Source: Chrysogorgia sp. JL179-B06
Lineage: Eukaryota; Cnidaria; Anthozoa; Scleralcyonacea; Chrysogorgiidae
Direction of reading: 5' to 3'
DNA: 64,000 nt
NCBI GenBank assembly: GCA_035772405.1
Contig: JAYKKM010000496.1
Coordinates: forward strand, 784,501-848,500
The notes beneath the pieces were generated by a model. It did not search any database. It was given only the letters and a program-made list of their open reading frames with translations, and was not told where the DNA came from. This document shows, one piece after another, positions 1-13,693 of this stretch (position 1 is the stretch's first letter; each line of letters opens with the position of its first letter). Made by a program: the position numbers and the translations under genes.

Positions 1-3000
1 CCCTTTACTTTATGGCCAAATTTGGCCATTTTTGCCAATTTTTTGGATGTCAAAAAATGACTAAATTTACGCTAGTTTCTGCTCAGATTAATACCTAAGG
101 CATTATTTAGGCTATATTTTCATATTTTAAGCTTATTTTGACAAGTTAAAAGTGGTCGAAAATCGTCAAAAAGTTAAGGTTAACCCCTTTACTTTTTGGC
201 CAAATTTGGCCATTTTTGCCAATTTTTTGGATGTCAAAAAATGACTAAATTTACGCTAGTTTCTGCTCAGATTAATACCTAAGGCATTATTTAGGCTATA
301 TTTTCATATTTTAAGCTTATTTTGACAAGTTAAAAGTGGTCGAAAATCGTCAAAAATTAAGGTTAACCCCTTTACTTTTTGGCCAAATTTGGCCATTTTT
401 GTCAATTTTTTGGATGTCAAAAAATGACTAAATTTACGCTAGTTTCTGCTCAGATTAATACCTAAGGCATTATTTAGGCTATATTTTCATATTTTAAGCT
501 TATTTTGACAAGTTAAAAGTGGTCGAAAATCGTCAAAAAGTTAAGGTTAACCCCTTTACTTTTTGGCCAAATTTGGCCATTTTTGCCTATTTTTTGGATG
601 TCAAAAAATGACTAAATTTACGCTAGTTTATGCTCAGATTAATACCTAAGGCATTATTTAGGCTATATTTTCATATTTTAAGCTTATTTTGACAAGTTAA
701 AAATGGTCGAAAATCGTCAAAAAGTTTAACCCCTTTACTTTTTGGCCAAATTTGGCCATTTTTGCCAATTTTTTGGATGTCAAAAAATGACTAAATTTAC
801 GCTAGTTTCTGCTCAGATTAATACCTAAGGCATTATTTAGGCTATATTTTCATATTTTAAGCTTATTTTGACAAGTTAAAAGTGGTCGAAAATCGTCAAA
901 AAGTTAAGGTTAACCCCTTTACTTTTTGGCCAAATTTGGCCATTTTTGCCAATTTTTTGGATGTCAAAAAATGACTAAATTTACGCTAGTTTCTGCTCAG
1001 ATTAATACCTAAGGCATTATTTAGGCTATATTTTGATATTTTAAGCTTATTTTGACAAGTTAAAAGTGGTCGAAAATCGTCAAAAATTAAGGTTAACCCC
1101 TTTACTTTTTGGCCAAATTTGGCCATTTTTGTCAATTTTTTGGATGTCAAAAAATGACTAAATTTACGCTAGTTTCTGCTCAGATTAATACCTAAGGCAT
1201 TATTTAGGCTATATTTTCATATTTTAAGCTTATTTTGACAAGTTAAAAGTGGTCGAAAATCGTCAAAAAGTTAAGGTTAACCCCTTTACTTTTTGGCCAA
1301 ATTTGGCCATTTTTGCCTATTTTTTGGATGTCAAAAAATGACTAAATTTACGCTAGTTTCTGCTCAGATTAATACCTAAGGCATTATTTAGGCTATATTT
1401 TCATATTTTAAGCTTATTTTGACAAGTTAAAAGTGGTCGAAAATCGTCAAAAAGTTAAGGTTAACCCCTTTACTTTTTGGCCAAATTTGGCCATTTTTGC
1501 CAATTTTTTGGATGTCAAAAAATGACTAAATTTACGCTAGTTTCTGCTCAGATTAATACCTAAGGCATTATTTAGGCTATATTTTCATATTTTAAGCTTA
1601 TTTTGACAAGTTAAAAATGGTCGAAAATCGTCAAAAAGTTAAGGTTAACCCCTTTACTTTTTGGCCAAATTTGGCCATTTTTGCCAATTTTTGGATGTCA
1701 AAAAATGACTAAATTTACGCTAGTTTCTGCTCAGATTAATACCTAAGTCATTATTAAGGCTATATTTTCATATTTTAAGCTTATTTTGACAAGTTAAAAA
1801 TGGTCGAAAATCGTCAAAAAGTTAAGGTTAACCCCTTTACTTTTTGGCCAAATTTGGCCATTTTTGCCAATTTTTTGGATGTCAAAAAATGACTAAATTT
1901 ACGCTAGTTTCTGCTCAGATTAATATCTAAGGCATTATTTAGGCTATATTTTCATATTTTAAGCTTATTTTGACAAGTTAAAAGTGGTCGAAAATCGTCA
2001 AAAAGTTAAGGTTAACCCCTTTACTTTTTGGCCAAATTTGGCCATTTTTGTCAATTTTTTGGATGTCAAAAAATGACTAAATTTACGCTAGTTTCTGCTC
2101 AGATTAATACCTAAGGCATTATTTAGGCTATATTTTCATATTTTAAGCTTATTTTGACAAGTTAAAAATGGTCGAAAATCGTCAAAAAGTTAAGGTTAAC
2201 CCCTTTACTTTTTGGCCAAATTTGGCCATTTTTGGCAATTTTTTGAATGTCGAAAAAATTACTAAATTTACGCTAGTTTCTGCTCAGATTAATACCTAAG
2301 GCATTATTTAGGCTATATTTTCATATTTTAAGCTTATTTTGACAAGTTAAAAGTGGTCGAAAATCGTCAAAAAGTTAAGGTTAACCCCTTTACTTTTTGG
2401 TCAAATTTGGCCATTTTTGCCAATTTTTTGGATGTCAAAAAATGACTAAATTTACGCTAGTTTCTGCTCAGATTAATACCTAAGGCATTATTTAGGCTAT
2501 ATTTTCATATTTTAAGCTTATTTTGACAAGTTAAAAGTGGTCGAAAATCGTCAAAAAGTTAAGGTTAACCCCTTTACTTTTTGGCAAAATTTGGCCATTT
2601 TTGCCAATTTTTTGGATGTCAAAAAATGACTAAATTTACGCTAGTTTCTGCTCAGATTAATACCTAAGGCATTATTTAGGCTATATTTTCATATTTTAAG
2701 CTTATTTTGACAAGTTAAAAATGGTCGAAAATCGTCAAAAAGTTAAGATTAACCCCTTTACTTTTTGGCCAAATTTGGCCATTTTTGCCAATTTTTTGGA
2801 TGTCAAAAAATGACTAAATTTACGCTAGTTTCTGCTCAGATTAATATCTAAGGCATTATTTAGGCTATATTTTCATATTTTAAGCTTATTTTGACAAGTT
2901 AAAAGTGGTCGAAAATCGTCAAAAAGTTAAGGTTAACCCCTTTACTTTATGGCCAAATTTGGCCATTTTTGCCAATTTTTTGGATGTCAAAAAATGACTA

Positions 3001-5035
3001 AATTTACGCTAGTTTCTGCTCAGATTAATACCTAAGGCATTATTTAGGCTATATTTTCATATTTTAAGCTTATTTTGACAAGTTAAAAGTGGTCGAAAAT
3101 CGTCAAAAAGTTAAGGTTAACCCCTTTACTTTTTGGCCAAATTTGGCCATTTTTGCCAATTTTTTGGATGTCAAAAAATGACTAAATTTACGCTAGTTTC
3201 TGCTCAGATTAATACCTAAGGCATTATTTAGGCTATATTTTCATATTTTAAGCTTATTTTGACAAGTTAAAAGTGGTCGAAAATCGTCAAAAATTAAGGT
3301 TAACCCCTTTACTTTTTGGCCAAATTTGGCCATTTTTGTCAATTTTTTGGATGTCAAAAAATGACTAAATTTACGCTAGTTTCTGCTCAGATTAATACCT
3401 AAGGCATTATTTAGGCTATATTTTCATATTTTAAGCTTATTTTGACAAGTTAAAAGTGGTCGAAAATCGTCAAAAAGTTAAGGTTAACCCCTTTACTTTT
3501 TGGCCAAATTTGGCCATTTTTGCCTATTTTTTGGATGTCAAAAAATGACTAAATTTACGCTAGTTTATGCTCAGATTAATACCTAAGGCATTATTTAGGC
3601 TATATTTTCATATTTTAAGCTTATTTTGACAAGTTAAAAATGGTCGAAAATCGTCAAAAAGTTTAACCCCTTTACTTTTTGGCCAAATTTGGCCATTTTT
3701 GCCAATTTTTTGGATGTCAAAAAATGACTAAATTTACGCTAGTTTCTGCTCAGATTAATACCTAAGGCATTATTTAGGCTATATTTTCATATTTTAAGCT
3801 TATTTTGACAAGTTAAAAGTGGTCGAAAATCGTCAAAAAGTTAAGGTTAACCCCTTTACTTTTTGGCCAAATTTGGCCATTTTTGCCAATTTTTTGGATA
3901 TCAAAAAATGACTAAATTTACGCTAGTTTCTGCTCAGATTAATACCTAAGGCATTATTTAGGCTATATTTTCATATTTTAAGCTTATTTTGACAAGTTAA
4001 AAGTGGTCGAAAATCGTCAAAAAGTTAAGGTTAACCCCTTTACTTTTTGGCCAAATTTGGCCATTTTTGCCAATTTTTTGGATGTCAAAAAATGACTAAA
4101 TTTACGCTAGTTTCTGCTCAGATTAATACCTAAGGCATTATTTAGGCTATATTTTCATATTTTAAGCTTATTTTGACAAGTTAAAAGTGGTCGAAAATCG
4201 TCAAAAAGTTAAGGTTAACCCCTTTACTTTTTGGCCAAATTTCGCCATTTTTGCCAATTTTTTTGATGTCAAAAAATGACTACATTTACGCTAGTTTCTG
4301 CTCAGATTAATACCTATTATTTAGGCTATATTTTAAGCTTATTTTGACAAGTTAAAAGTGGTCAAAAATCGTCAAAAAGTTAAGGTGTTAACCCCTTTAC
4401 TTTTTGGCCAAATTTGGCCATTTTTGCCAATTTTTTGGATGTCAAAAAATGACTAAATTTACGCTAGTTTCTGCTCAGATTAATACCTAAGGCATTATTT
4501 AGGCTATATTTTCATATTTTAAGCTTATTTTGACAAGTTAAAAGTGGTCGAAAATCGTCAAAAAGTTAAGGTGTTAACCCCTTTACTTTTTGGCCAAATT
4601 TGGCCATTTTTGCCAATTTTTTGGATGTCAAAAAATGACTAAATTTACGCTAGTTTCTGCTCAGATTAATACCTAAGGCATTATTTAGGCTATATTTTCA
4701 TATTTTAAGCTTATTTTGACAAGTTAAAAATGGTCGAAAATCGTCAAAAAGTTAAGGTTAACCCCTTTACTTTTTGGCCAAATTTGGCAATTTTTGCCAA
4801 TTTTTTGGATGTCAAAAAATGACTAAATTTACGCTAGTTTCTGCTCAGATTAATACCTAAGGCATTATTTAGGCTATATTTTCATATTTTAAGCTTATTT
4901 TGACAAGTTAAAAGTGGTCGAAAATCGTCAAAAAGTTAAGGTTAACCCCTTTACTTTTTGGCCAAATTTGGCCATTTTTGCCAATTTTTTGGATGTCAAA
5001 AAATGACTAAATTTACGCTAGTTTCTGCTCAGATT
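1..5035 (+). repeat. Satellite array, forward orientation, ~184-bp monomer
   Basis: About 27 head-to-tail copies of an AT-rich monomer, recognisable by TTAACCCCTTTACTTTTTGG at each start. Spacing between starts is mostly 183-185 bp, with one short copy of 179 bp. Variant copies recur in order. The TTTACTTTATGG variant lies at the very start and again at 2937, and the short GTTTAACCCC junction at ~727 recurs at ~3664, so a block of about 1 kb repeats with a 2937-bp period (16 monomers). A smaller four-monomer block (~733 bp) is repeated inside it. No coding potential is seen. Confidence 0.97.
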
Positions 5036-8000
5036 TGGCAAAAATGGCCAAATTTGGCCAAAAAGTAAAGGGGTTAACCTTAACTTTTTGACGATTTTCG
5101 ACCATTTTTAACTTGTCAAGATAAGCTTAAAATATGAAAATATAGCCTAAATAATGCCTTAGATATTAATCTGAGCAGAAACTAGCGTAAATTTAGTCAT
5201 TTTTTCACATCCAAAAAGTTGGCAAAAATTGCCAAATTTGGCCAAAAAGTAAAGGGGTTAACCTTAACTTTTTGACGATTTTCGACCATTTTTAACTTGT
5301 CAAAATAAGCTTAAAATATGAAAATATAGCCTAAATAATGCCTTAGATATTAATCTGAGCAGAAACTAGCGTAAATTTAGTCATTTTTTGACATCCAAAA
5401 ATTTGGCAAAAATGACCAAATTTGGCCAAATGACGATTTTCGACCATTTTTAACTTGTCAAAATAAGCTTAAAATATGAAAATATAGCCTAAATAATGCC
5501 TTAGATATTAATATGAGCAGAAACTAGCGTAAATTTAGTCATTTTTTGACATCCAAAAAATTGGCAAAAATGGCTAAATTTGGCCAAAAAGTAAAGGGGT
5601 TAACGTTAACTTTTTGACGATTTTCGACCATTTTTAACTAGTCAAAATAAGCTTAAAATATGAAAATATAGCCTAAATAATGCCTTAGATATTAATATGA
5701 GCAGAAAATAGCGTAAATTTAGTCATTTTTTGACATCCAAAAAATTGGCAAAAATGGCCAAATTTGGCCAAAAAGTAAAGGGGTTAACGTTAACTTTTTG
5801 ACGATTTTCGAGCATTTTTAACAAGTCAAAATAAGCTTAAAATATGAAAATATAGCCTAAATAATGCCTTAGATATTAATCTGAGCAGAAACTAGCGTAA
5901 ATTTAGTCATTTTGTGACATCCAAAAAATTGGCAAAAATGGCCAAATTTGGCCAAAAAGTAAAGGGGTTAACCTTAACTTTTTGACGATTTTCGACCATT
6001 TTTAACTTGTCAAAATAAGCTTAAAATATGAAAATATAGCCTAAATAATGCCTTAGATATTAATCTGAGCAGAAACTAGCGTAAATTTAGTCATTTTTTC
6101 ACATCCAAAAAGTTGGCAAAAATATCCAAATTTGGCCAAAAAGTAAAGGGGTTAACCTTAACTTTTTGACAATTTTCGACCATTTTTAACTAGTCAAAAT
6201 AAGCTTAAAATATGAAAATATTGCCTAAATAATGCCTTAGATATTAATCTGAGCAGAAACTAGCGTATATTTAATCATTTTTTGACATCCAAAAAGTTGG
6301 CAAAAATTGCCAAATTTGGCCAAAAAGTAAAGGGGTTAACCTTAACTTTTTGACGATTTTCGACCATTTTTAACTTGTCAAAATAAGCTTAAAATATGAA
6401 AATATAGCCTAAATAATGCCTTAGATATTAATCTGAGCAGAAACTAGCGTAAATTTAGTCATTTTTTGACATCCAAAAATTTGGCAAAAATGACCAAATT
6501 TGGCCAAATGACGATTTTCGACCATTTTTAACTTGTCAAAATAAGCTTAAAATATGAAAATATAGCCTAAATAATGCCTTAGATATTAATATGAGCAGAA
6601 ACTAGCGTAAATTTAGTCATTTTTTGACATCCAAAAAATTGGCAAAAATGGCTAAATTTGGCCAAAAAGTAAAGGGGTTAACGTTAACTTTTTGACGATT
6701 TTCGACCATTTTTAACTAGTCAAAATAAGCTTAAAATATGAAAATATAGCCTAAATAATGCCTTAGATATTAATATGAGCAGAAAATAGCGTAAATTTAG
6801 TCATTTTTTGACATCCAAAAAATTGGCAAAAATGGCCAAATTTGGCCAAAAAGTAAAGGGGTTAACGTTAACTTTTTGACGATTTTCGAGCATTTTTAAC
6901 AAGTCAAAATAAGCTTAAAATATGAAAATATAGCCTAAATAATGCCTTAGATATTAATCTGAGCAGAAACTAGCGTAAATTTAGTCATTTTGTGACATCC
7001 AAAAAATTGGCACAAATGGCCAAATTTGGTCAAAAAGTAAAGGGGTTAACCTTAACTTTTTGACGATTTTCGACCATTTTTAACTTGTCAAAATAAGCTT
7101 AAAATATGAAAATATAGCCTAAATAATGCCTTAGATATTAATCTGAGCAGAAACTAGCGTAAATTTAGTCATTTTTTCACATCCAAAAAGTTGGCAAAAA
7201 TTGCCAAATTTGGCCAAAAAGTAAAGGGGTTAACCTTAACTTTTTGACGATTTTCGACCATTTTTAACTTGTCAAAATAAGCTTAAAATATGAAAATATA
7301 GCCTAAATAATGCCTTAGATATTAATCTGAGCAGAAACTAGCGTAAATTTAGTCATTTTTTGACATCCAAAAATTTGGCAAAAATGACCAAATTTGGCCA
7401 AATGACGATTTTCGACCATTTTTAACTTGTCAAAATAAGCTTAAAATATGAAAATATAGCCTAAATAATGCCTTAGATATTAATATGAGCAGAAACTAGC
7501 GTAAATTTAGTCATTTTTTGACATCCAAAAAATTGGCAAAAATGGCTAAATTTGGCCAAAAAGTAAAGGGGTTAACGTTAACTTTTTGACGATTTTCGAC
7601 CATTTTTAACTAGTCAAAATAAGCTTAAAATATGAAAATATAGCCTAAATAATGCCTTAGATATTAATATGAGCAGAAAATAGCGTAAATTTAGTCATTT
7701 TTTGACATCCAAAAAATTGGCAAAAATGGCCAAATTTGGCCAAAAAGTAAAGGGGTTAACGTTAACTTTTTGACGATTTTCGAGCATTTTTAACAAGTCA
7801 AAATAAGCTTAAAATATGAAAATATAGCCTAAATAATGCCTTAGATATTAATCTGAGCAGAAACTAGCGTAAATTTAGTCATTTTGTGACATCCAAAAAA
7901 TTGGCAAAAATGGCCAAATTTGGCCAAAAAGTAAAGGGGTTAACCTTAACTTTTTGACGATTTTCGACCATTTTTAACTTGTCAAAATAAGCTTAAAATA

Positions 8001-9606
8001 TGAAAATATAGCCTAAATAATGCCTTAGATATTAATCTGAGCAGAAACTAGCGTAAATTTAGTCATTTTTTCACATCCAAAAAGTTGGCAAAAATATCCA
8101 AATTTGGCCAAAAAGTAAAGGGGTTAACCTTAACTTTTTGACAATTTTCGACCATTTTTAACTAGTCAAAATAAGCTTAAAATATGAAAATATTGCCTAA
8201 ATAATGCCTTAGATATTAATCTGAGCAGAAACTAGCGTATATTTAATCATTTTTTGACATCCAAAAAGTTGGCAAAAATTGCCAAATTTGGCCAAAAAGT
8301 AAAGGGGTTAACCTTAACTTTTTGACGATTTTCGACCATTTTTAACTTGTCAAAATAAGCTTAAAATATGAAAATATAGCCTAAATAATGCCTTAGATAT
8401 TAATCTGAGCAGAAACTAGCGTAAATTTAGTCATTTTTTGACATCCAAAAATTTGGCAAAAAATGACCAAATTTGGCCAAATGACGATTTTCGACCATTT
8501 TTAACTTGTCAAAATAAGCTTAAAATATGAAAATATAGCCTAAATAATGCCTTAGATATTAATATGAGCAGAAACTAGCGTAAATTTAGTCATTTTTTGA
8601 CATCCAAAAAATTGGCAAAAATGGCTAAATTTGGCCAAAAAGTAAAGGGGTTAACGTTAACTTTTTGACGATTTTCGACCATTTTTAACTAGTCAAAATA
8701 AGCTTAAAATATGAAAATATAGCCTAAATAATGCCTTAGATATTAATATGAGCAGAAAATAGCGTAAATTTAGTCATTTTTTGACATCCAAAAAATTGGC
8801 AAAAATGGCCAAATTTGGCCAAAAAGTAAAGGGGTTAACGTTAACTTTTTGACGATTTTCGAGCATTTTTAACAAGTCAAAATAAGCTTAAAATATGAAA
8901 ATATAGCCTAAATAATGCCTTAGATATTAATCTGAGCAGAAACTAGCGTAAATTTAGTCATTTTGTGACATCCAAAAAATTGGCACAAATGGCCAAATTT
9001 GGTCAAAAAGTAAAGGGGTTAACCTTAACTTTTTGACGATTTTCGACCATTTTTAACTTGTCAAAATAAGCTTAAAATATGAAAATATAGCCTAAATAAT
9101 GTCTTAGATATTAATCTGAGCAGAAACTAGCGTAAATTTAGTCATTTTTTCACATCCAAAAAGTTGGCAAAAATGGCCAAATTTGGCCAAAAAGTAAAGG
9201 GGTTAACCTTAACTTTTTGACAATTTTCGACCATTTTTAACTAGTCAAAATAAGCTTAAAATATGAAAATATTGCCTAAATAATGCCTTAGATATTAATC
9301 TGAGGAGAAACTAGCGTATATTTAATCATTTTTTGACATCCAAAAATTTGGCAAAAATGGCCAAATTTGGCCCAAAAGTAAAGGGGTTAACCTTAACTTT
9401 TTGACGATTTTCGACCATTTTTAACTAGTCAAAATAAGCTTAAAATATGAAAATATTGCCTAAATAATGCCTTAGATATTAATCTGAGCAGAAACTAGCG
9501 TATATTTAATCATTTTTTGACATCCAAAAATTTGGCAAAAATGGCCAAATTTGGCCAAAAAGTAAAGGGGTTAACCTTAACTTTTTGACGATTTTCGACC
9601 ATTTTT
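5036..9606 (-). repeat. Same satellite, inverted block
   Basis: The monomer continues in reverse complement from the junction TCAGATT/TGGCAAAAATGG at 5035/5036. Copies here mostly carry AGATATTAATCTGAGC, whereas most forward copies read the complement of AGGTATTAATCTGAGC. The block is therefore a different subfamily, not a simple recent flip. A deleted monomer (CCAAATTTGGCCAAATGACG) recurs at ~5431, 6509, 7403 and 8482, giving alternating spacings of 1078, 894 and 1079 bp, a higher-order period of ~1973 bp. Confidence 0.96.
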
Positions 9607-9638
9607 GCTTAAATAAGACTAAAATAATAAAATAAAAA

Positions 9639-10195
9639 AATGACTAAATATACGCTAGTTTCTGCTCAGATTAATATCTAAGGCATTATTTAGGCTATAT
9701 TTTCATATTTTAAGCTTATTTTGACAAGTTAAAACTGGTCGAAAATCGTCAAAAAGTTAAGGTTTAACCCCTTTACTTTTTGGCCAAATTTGGCCATTTT
9801 TGCCAAATTTTTGGATGTCAAAAAATGGCTAAATTTACGCTAGTTTCTGCTCATATTAATATCTAAGGCATTATTTAGGCTATATTTTCATATTTTAAGC
9901 TTATTATGACAAGTTAAAAATGGTCGAAAATCGTCAAAAAGTTATGGTTTAACCCCTTTACTTTTTGGCCAAATTTGGCTATTTTTGCCAAATTTTTGGA
10001 TGTCAAAAAATGACTAAATTTACGCTAGTTTCTGCTCAGATTAATATCTAAGGCATTATTTAGGCTATATTTTCATATTTTAAGCTTATTTTGACAAGTT
10101 AAAAATGGTCGAAAATCGTCAAAAAGTTAAGACTTTTTTAAAAAGTTTTGCTTTTTTGCCAATTTTTTGGATGTCTAAAAATGACTAAATTTACG
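9639..10195 (+). repeat. Satellite, terminal forward copies
   Basis: After a ~32-bp A/T-rich spacer (9607-9638) about three degenerate monomers return to the forward orientation. The array then decays 48 bp before the first visible exon of gene A. Confidence 0.93.
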
Positions 10196-10242
10196 GTTGT
10201 ATTAATACAAAACACATTTCTAATATTGCAATGTTTTTTTAG

Positions 10243-13200
10243 CACTCGGAGCTCATGGTGTTAACTTGGAAGTATGGTTCGATATGGAGGGTAGTTCCAT
10301 TAAGTCGCTTGAGAAGAACTTCAGATATCCTAAAACTCCTGACTTAAAAACATTGACTCATAAATTCAAGGAACCACCAAATATCGGAGAGAGTTTTGGT
10401 TCTCGGTTGTACGCTTGGTTTTCTCCACCATCGACGGGACATTTCGTTTTCTTTATTGGTATACATTATCACATTATTATTATATTAATTAAGATTACAG
10501 AGGATTTAATATAGTCAAATACATATATGGAAAAAAGTGACTGCCCCAACCGCGAATCGAACCCTGGTCTCCGAATCAACGTTTCGGCGCTCTAACCTTT
10601 GAGCTATTGAGACACAGTCAGAACAGTCAGAGATTTCTCCATATACATATTAAATTCGGTGCTTTTACTCGACACTAACAGGCAGACATCGCATCTAACC
10701 ATAACGTGGAGCAAGGCCTCTCGAGCGCACTTCCCAAAGTAGCGAAGCGATACAGAACTTATTGTATACAGAGGGCTTTAAGAATAATAATTAATATTAG
10801 AGAGGATTTAATATAGTCAAATACATATATGGAAAAAAGTGACTGCCTCAATCGGGAATCGAACCCTGAGTGAGAAATCACTGACTGTTCTGACCTAGTG
10901 TCTCAATAGCTCAAAGGTTAGAGCGCCAAAACGTTGATTCGGAGACCAGGATTCCCGGTTGGCCATCTCTGTGGACTGCCTAGCATTTACGCCTGAGATA
11001 AACACAAGAGTTTTAACTTATTATGTTTATTTTAACTTTTTCTGTGTGTATCTTAAATCTAAAACATGAATTTTAATAAACGTTTCCATTATTGTTATTA
11101 GCCAGTAACCAAGATGGAAGACTTTATATAAGTACTGATGATGATCCAAAGAATAAGAGATTGGTTTCTGAAATTGCTAACCATGACTACACATCCAAGG
11201 GAGATTGGTTTAAGTACGTAACATTTTTGAGAATAATTCCCTTGCTTCGTTATAGGATAATATAATGTTTTATTGCTTACATTATATCGCATAATAATGA
11301 ACAAGACATAGGAGGACCCATCATGCCGGATGAGTGGTGAGAAAGGGAAGACAGTGTGGCATAGTGGGTTGAAGTAAGTTGGCACAAACGGAGTATAAGA
11401 AGAGGTATGATGCAGTGGCAAGGATTGTGCACTGGAACATGAGTGGAAAATATGGGTTGAAAGAACTGACAAGTGGTACGAACATGAGGCTGAGGGAGTC
11501 ATGGAGAATGAGGAGGCGAAGGTGTTGTGGGATTTTATGGTGTAGTGTGATAGAAAGATCAAACATAGAAAACCAGACATTGTGTTGATAGAAAAAAAGA
11601 AGAAGAAGTGTGTGATAGTTGATGTGGCAATCCTTGAGGACGGTAAAGTAGCAACAAGGGATGACGAGAAGGTTGACAGGTATGAGGAGTTGAGGAGTGA
11701 AAGTAGAAAATAAAGAAGGTGGAGGTTGTGCCGGTGGTGATAGGAGCACTTGGATATGTCAGCAAGAGACTCGGAAATTGGATAGAGAAACTAGACCTAA
11801 GATACCACAGGTACAAAAGACATCCTTACTTGGTACAGCGCACATTCTAAGAAAGGTATTGCAACAATGCAGTAAGGACGGAGCTTAGTCTACAGGCAGT
11901 AGACAGTCCCGCTCTGAGGTATCCAGCGATAACATCTACACTGTGCGAATTTTTCATAATAATAATAATAAATCAAATAAGATAAAGATGCTTTGGGATT
12001 TTATGATTCAATGTGACCACTACATAGAGTGTAGAAGACCAGATATAATCGAGTAGACAAACAAGAAGGGAAATGCATGATAATCGATATTGCTATCCCG
12101 GGAGACAACAGAGTCGGAAAGAAGGAAGGAGAAAAGATAGAGAAATATGATGAATTGAAACGCGAGGTTAAACAGCTGTGGTCGATGAGGAAGGTAGAAT
12201 TCGGTTCCAGTTGTAGTTGGAGCTCTAGGAGCTGTGAGTAAAAAGTTTGAACAGTGGATAGAAAAGATTGGAATCAAGGTGAAGATTGAGCAAATCCAGA
12301 AAACGACGCTGCTTGGAACAGCAATTTAGGATACTACATGTAAGAAAAACATTAGAAAGCTAAACAACCCACTGTCACCTTAGTCTACTGGTTGTAGACA
12401 GCTGTCACTGATGAACACCAACCGAACATCAAGTTGTGCGAAGAAGACAAATAATAATAATAATAATGTTCAACAATGTGTTAGCTCGTTTCCTATAAAA
12501 GGTATGATGGCGTCATCTTTAAAAGTCGTCACTAAGCAGTGTTGAGTTTTTTTATTTTTTATTAGGTATGACAGCCAAAGATCGCCTCCTATTCCCATGA
12601 TAAAAGGGAACTATTACTACATAGAGGCTGTTCACAAAGAGCTTTTTGGAGAAGATAATCTTGAAGTCGGTGTTAAAATGCAAGATGGTAGATTTATTGG
12701 ACCAATTGAAGAACGCTACCTTTTTTATTATTACAAGAGTTCAAAAAGTAAAGGAGGTAAGCTTGATGACCCGATGGACGCTGGAGTTGCAGCTGGGATA
12801 AAAGCTGGAGAAGATGTCTTAAAGAAAGCGAAGAAAAACGCGGCAGAGGCGGCAAAGGAAGCGGCAGAAGAAGCCGTCAAACAAGCCATGCACGTCTTAG
12901 AGTTACCCACAGGTGATGGCAAGAGGAAAGCGGTGAAGTATATTGAAGAAGTGAATATTACAGCTGCTGCAGAGGGAATGATGTTGGGACTAAAACCTTC
13001 ATTAATACAAGGATGGAAAGCTACAGGTAATTAGGTAAATATATTTGTATTTATTCGTATAAAAAATATATTTAAAAAATATATGTAAATATATTTGTAT
13101 ATTTGTATTTATTTATTTATTCTGTACTGTACTGTACTGTACTGTACTGTACTGTACTGTACTGTACTGTACTGTACTGTACTGTACTGTACTGTACTGT

Positions 13201-13642
13201 GCTGCGCTGCGCTGCACTGTACAACTATGTCTGATTTATCACTTGGTTGTGTTGGGAAATTATTTGATGTCACAATAATTACTTTTGACATCCTTTCTGC
13301 GTAGTTTACGGCATTTCTTTAAACAAGAACAATGTTTTACAGGACACCATGGTCCCATCCGTCTCTACTCCATGGACTTCCCAGCTCCGCAAGACGATCA
13401 TATAAAAAATCTCGCCATCACGGTGTATAAAAATAAACTCATTCTTGGACAGTTTGGCTCTTGCTGGATTCCTCACACTCCTGGAAATTTACCGAAAGAA
13501 TCACATTACAATGAAAGTCAGACGGTGTCTTTTGAATTGATGAACAGCGATGGGTATTTTATAATGCAAAAAAAATATGGATTTGTGGTGGAAAAAGGAA
13601 ACCGGAAGAATAGTCGATTTGGTAAGTTGGAGATGGTTTTTA

Positions 13643-13693
<51 letters not shown>

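Larger units (their letters stand above)
10243..12734 (+). other. PA14 domain of gene A, split over three exons
   Basis: The encoded order [41 protein letters not shown], then [10 protein letters not shown] and EDNLEVGV, is the usual layout of animal PA14 domains, which are beta-barrel carbohydrate or adhesion modules in extracellular proteins. The internal phase-2 intron at 11213/12566 is the only non-phase-1 junction in this gene. Seen: residue motifs and splice sites. Inferred: ligand binding. Confidence 0.85.

Noticed and set aside
11098..11816. Several overlapping antisense open frames
   Set aside because: The plus strand here holds a decayed retrotransposon tail and the second PA14 exon. 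The antisense frames have no recognisable domains.
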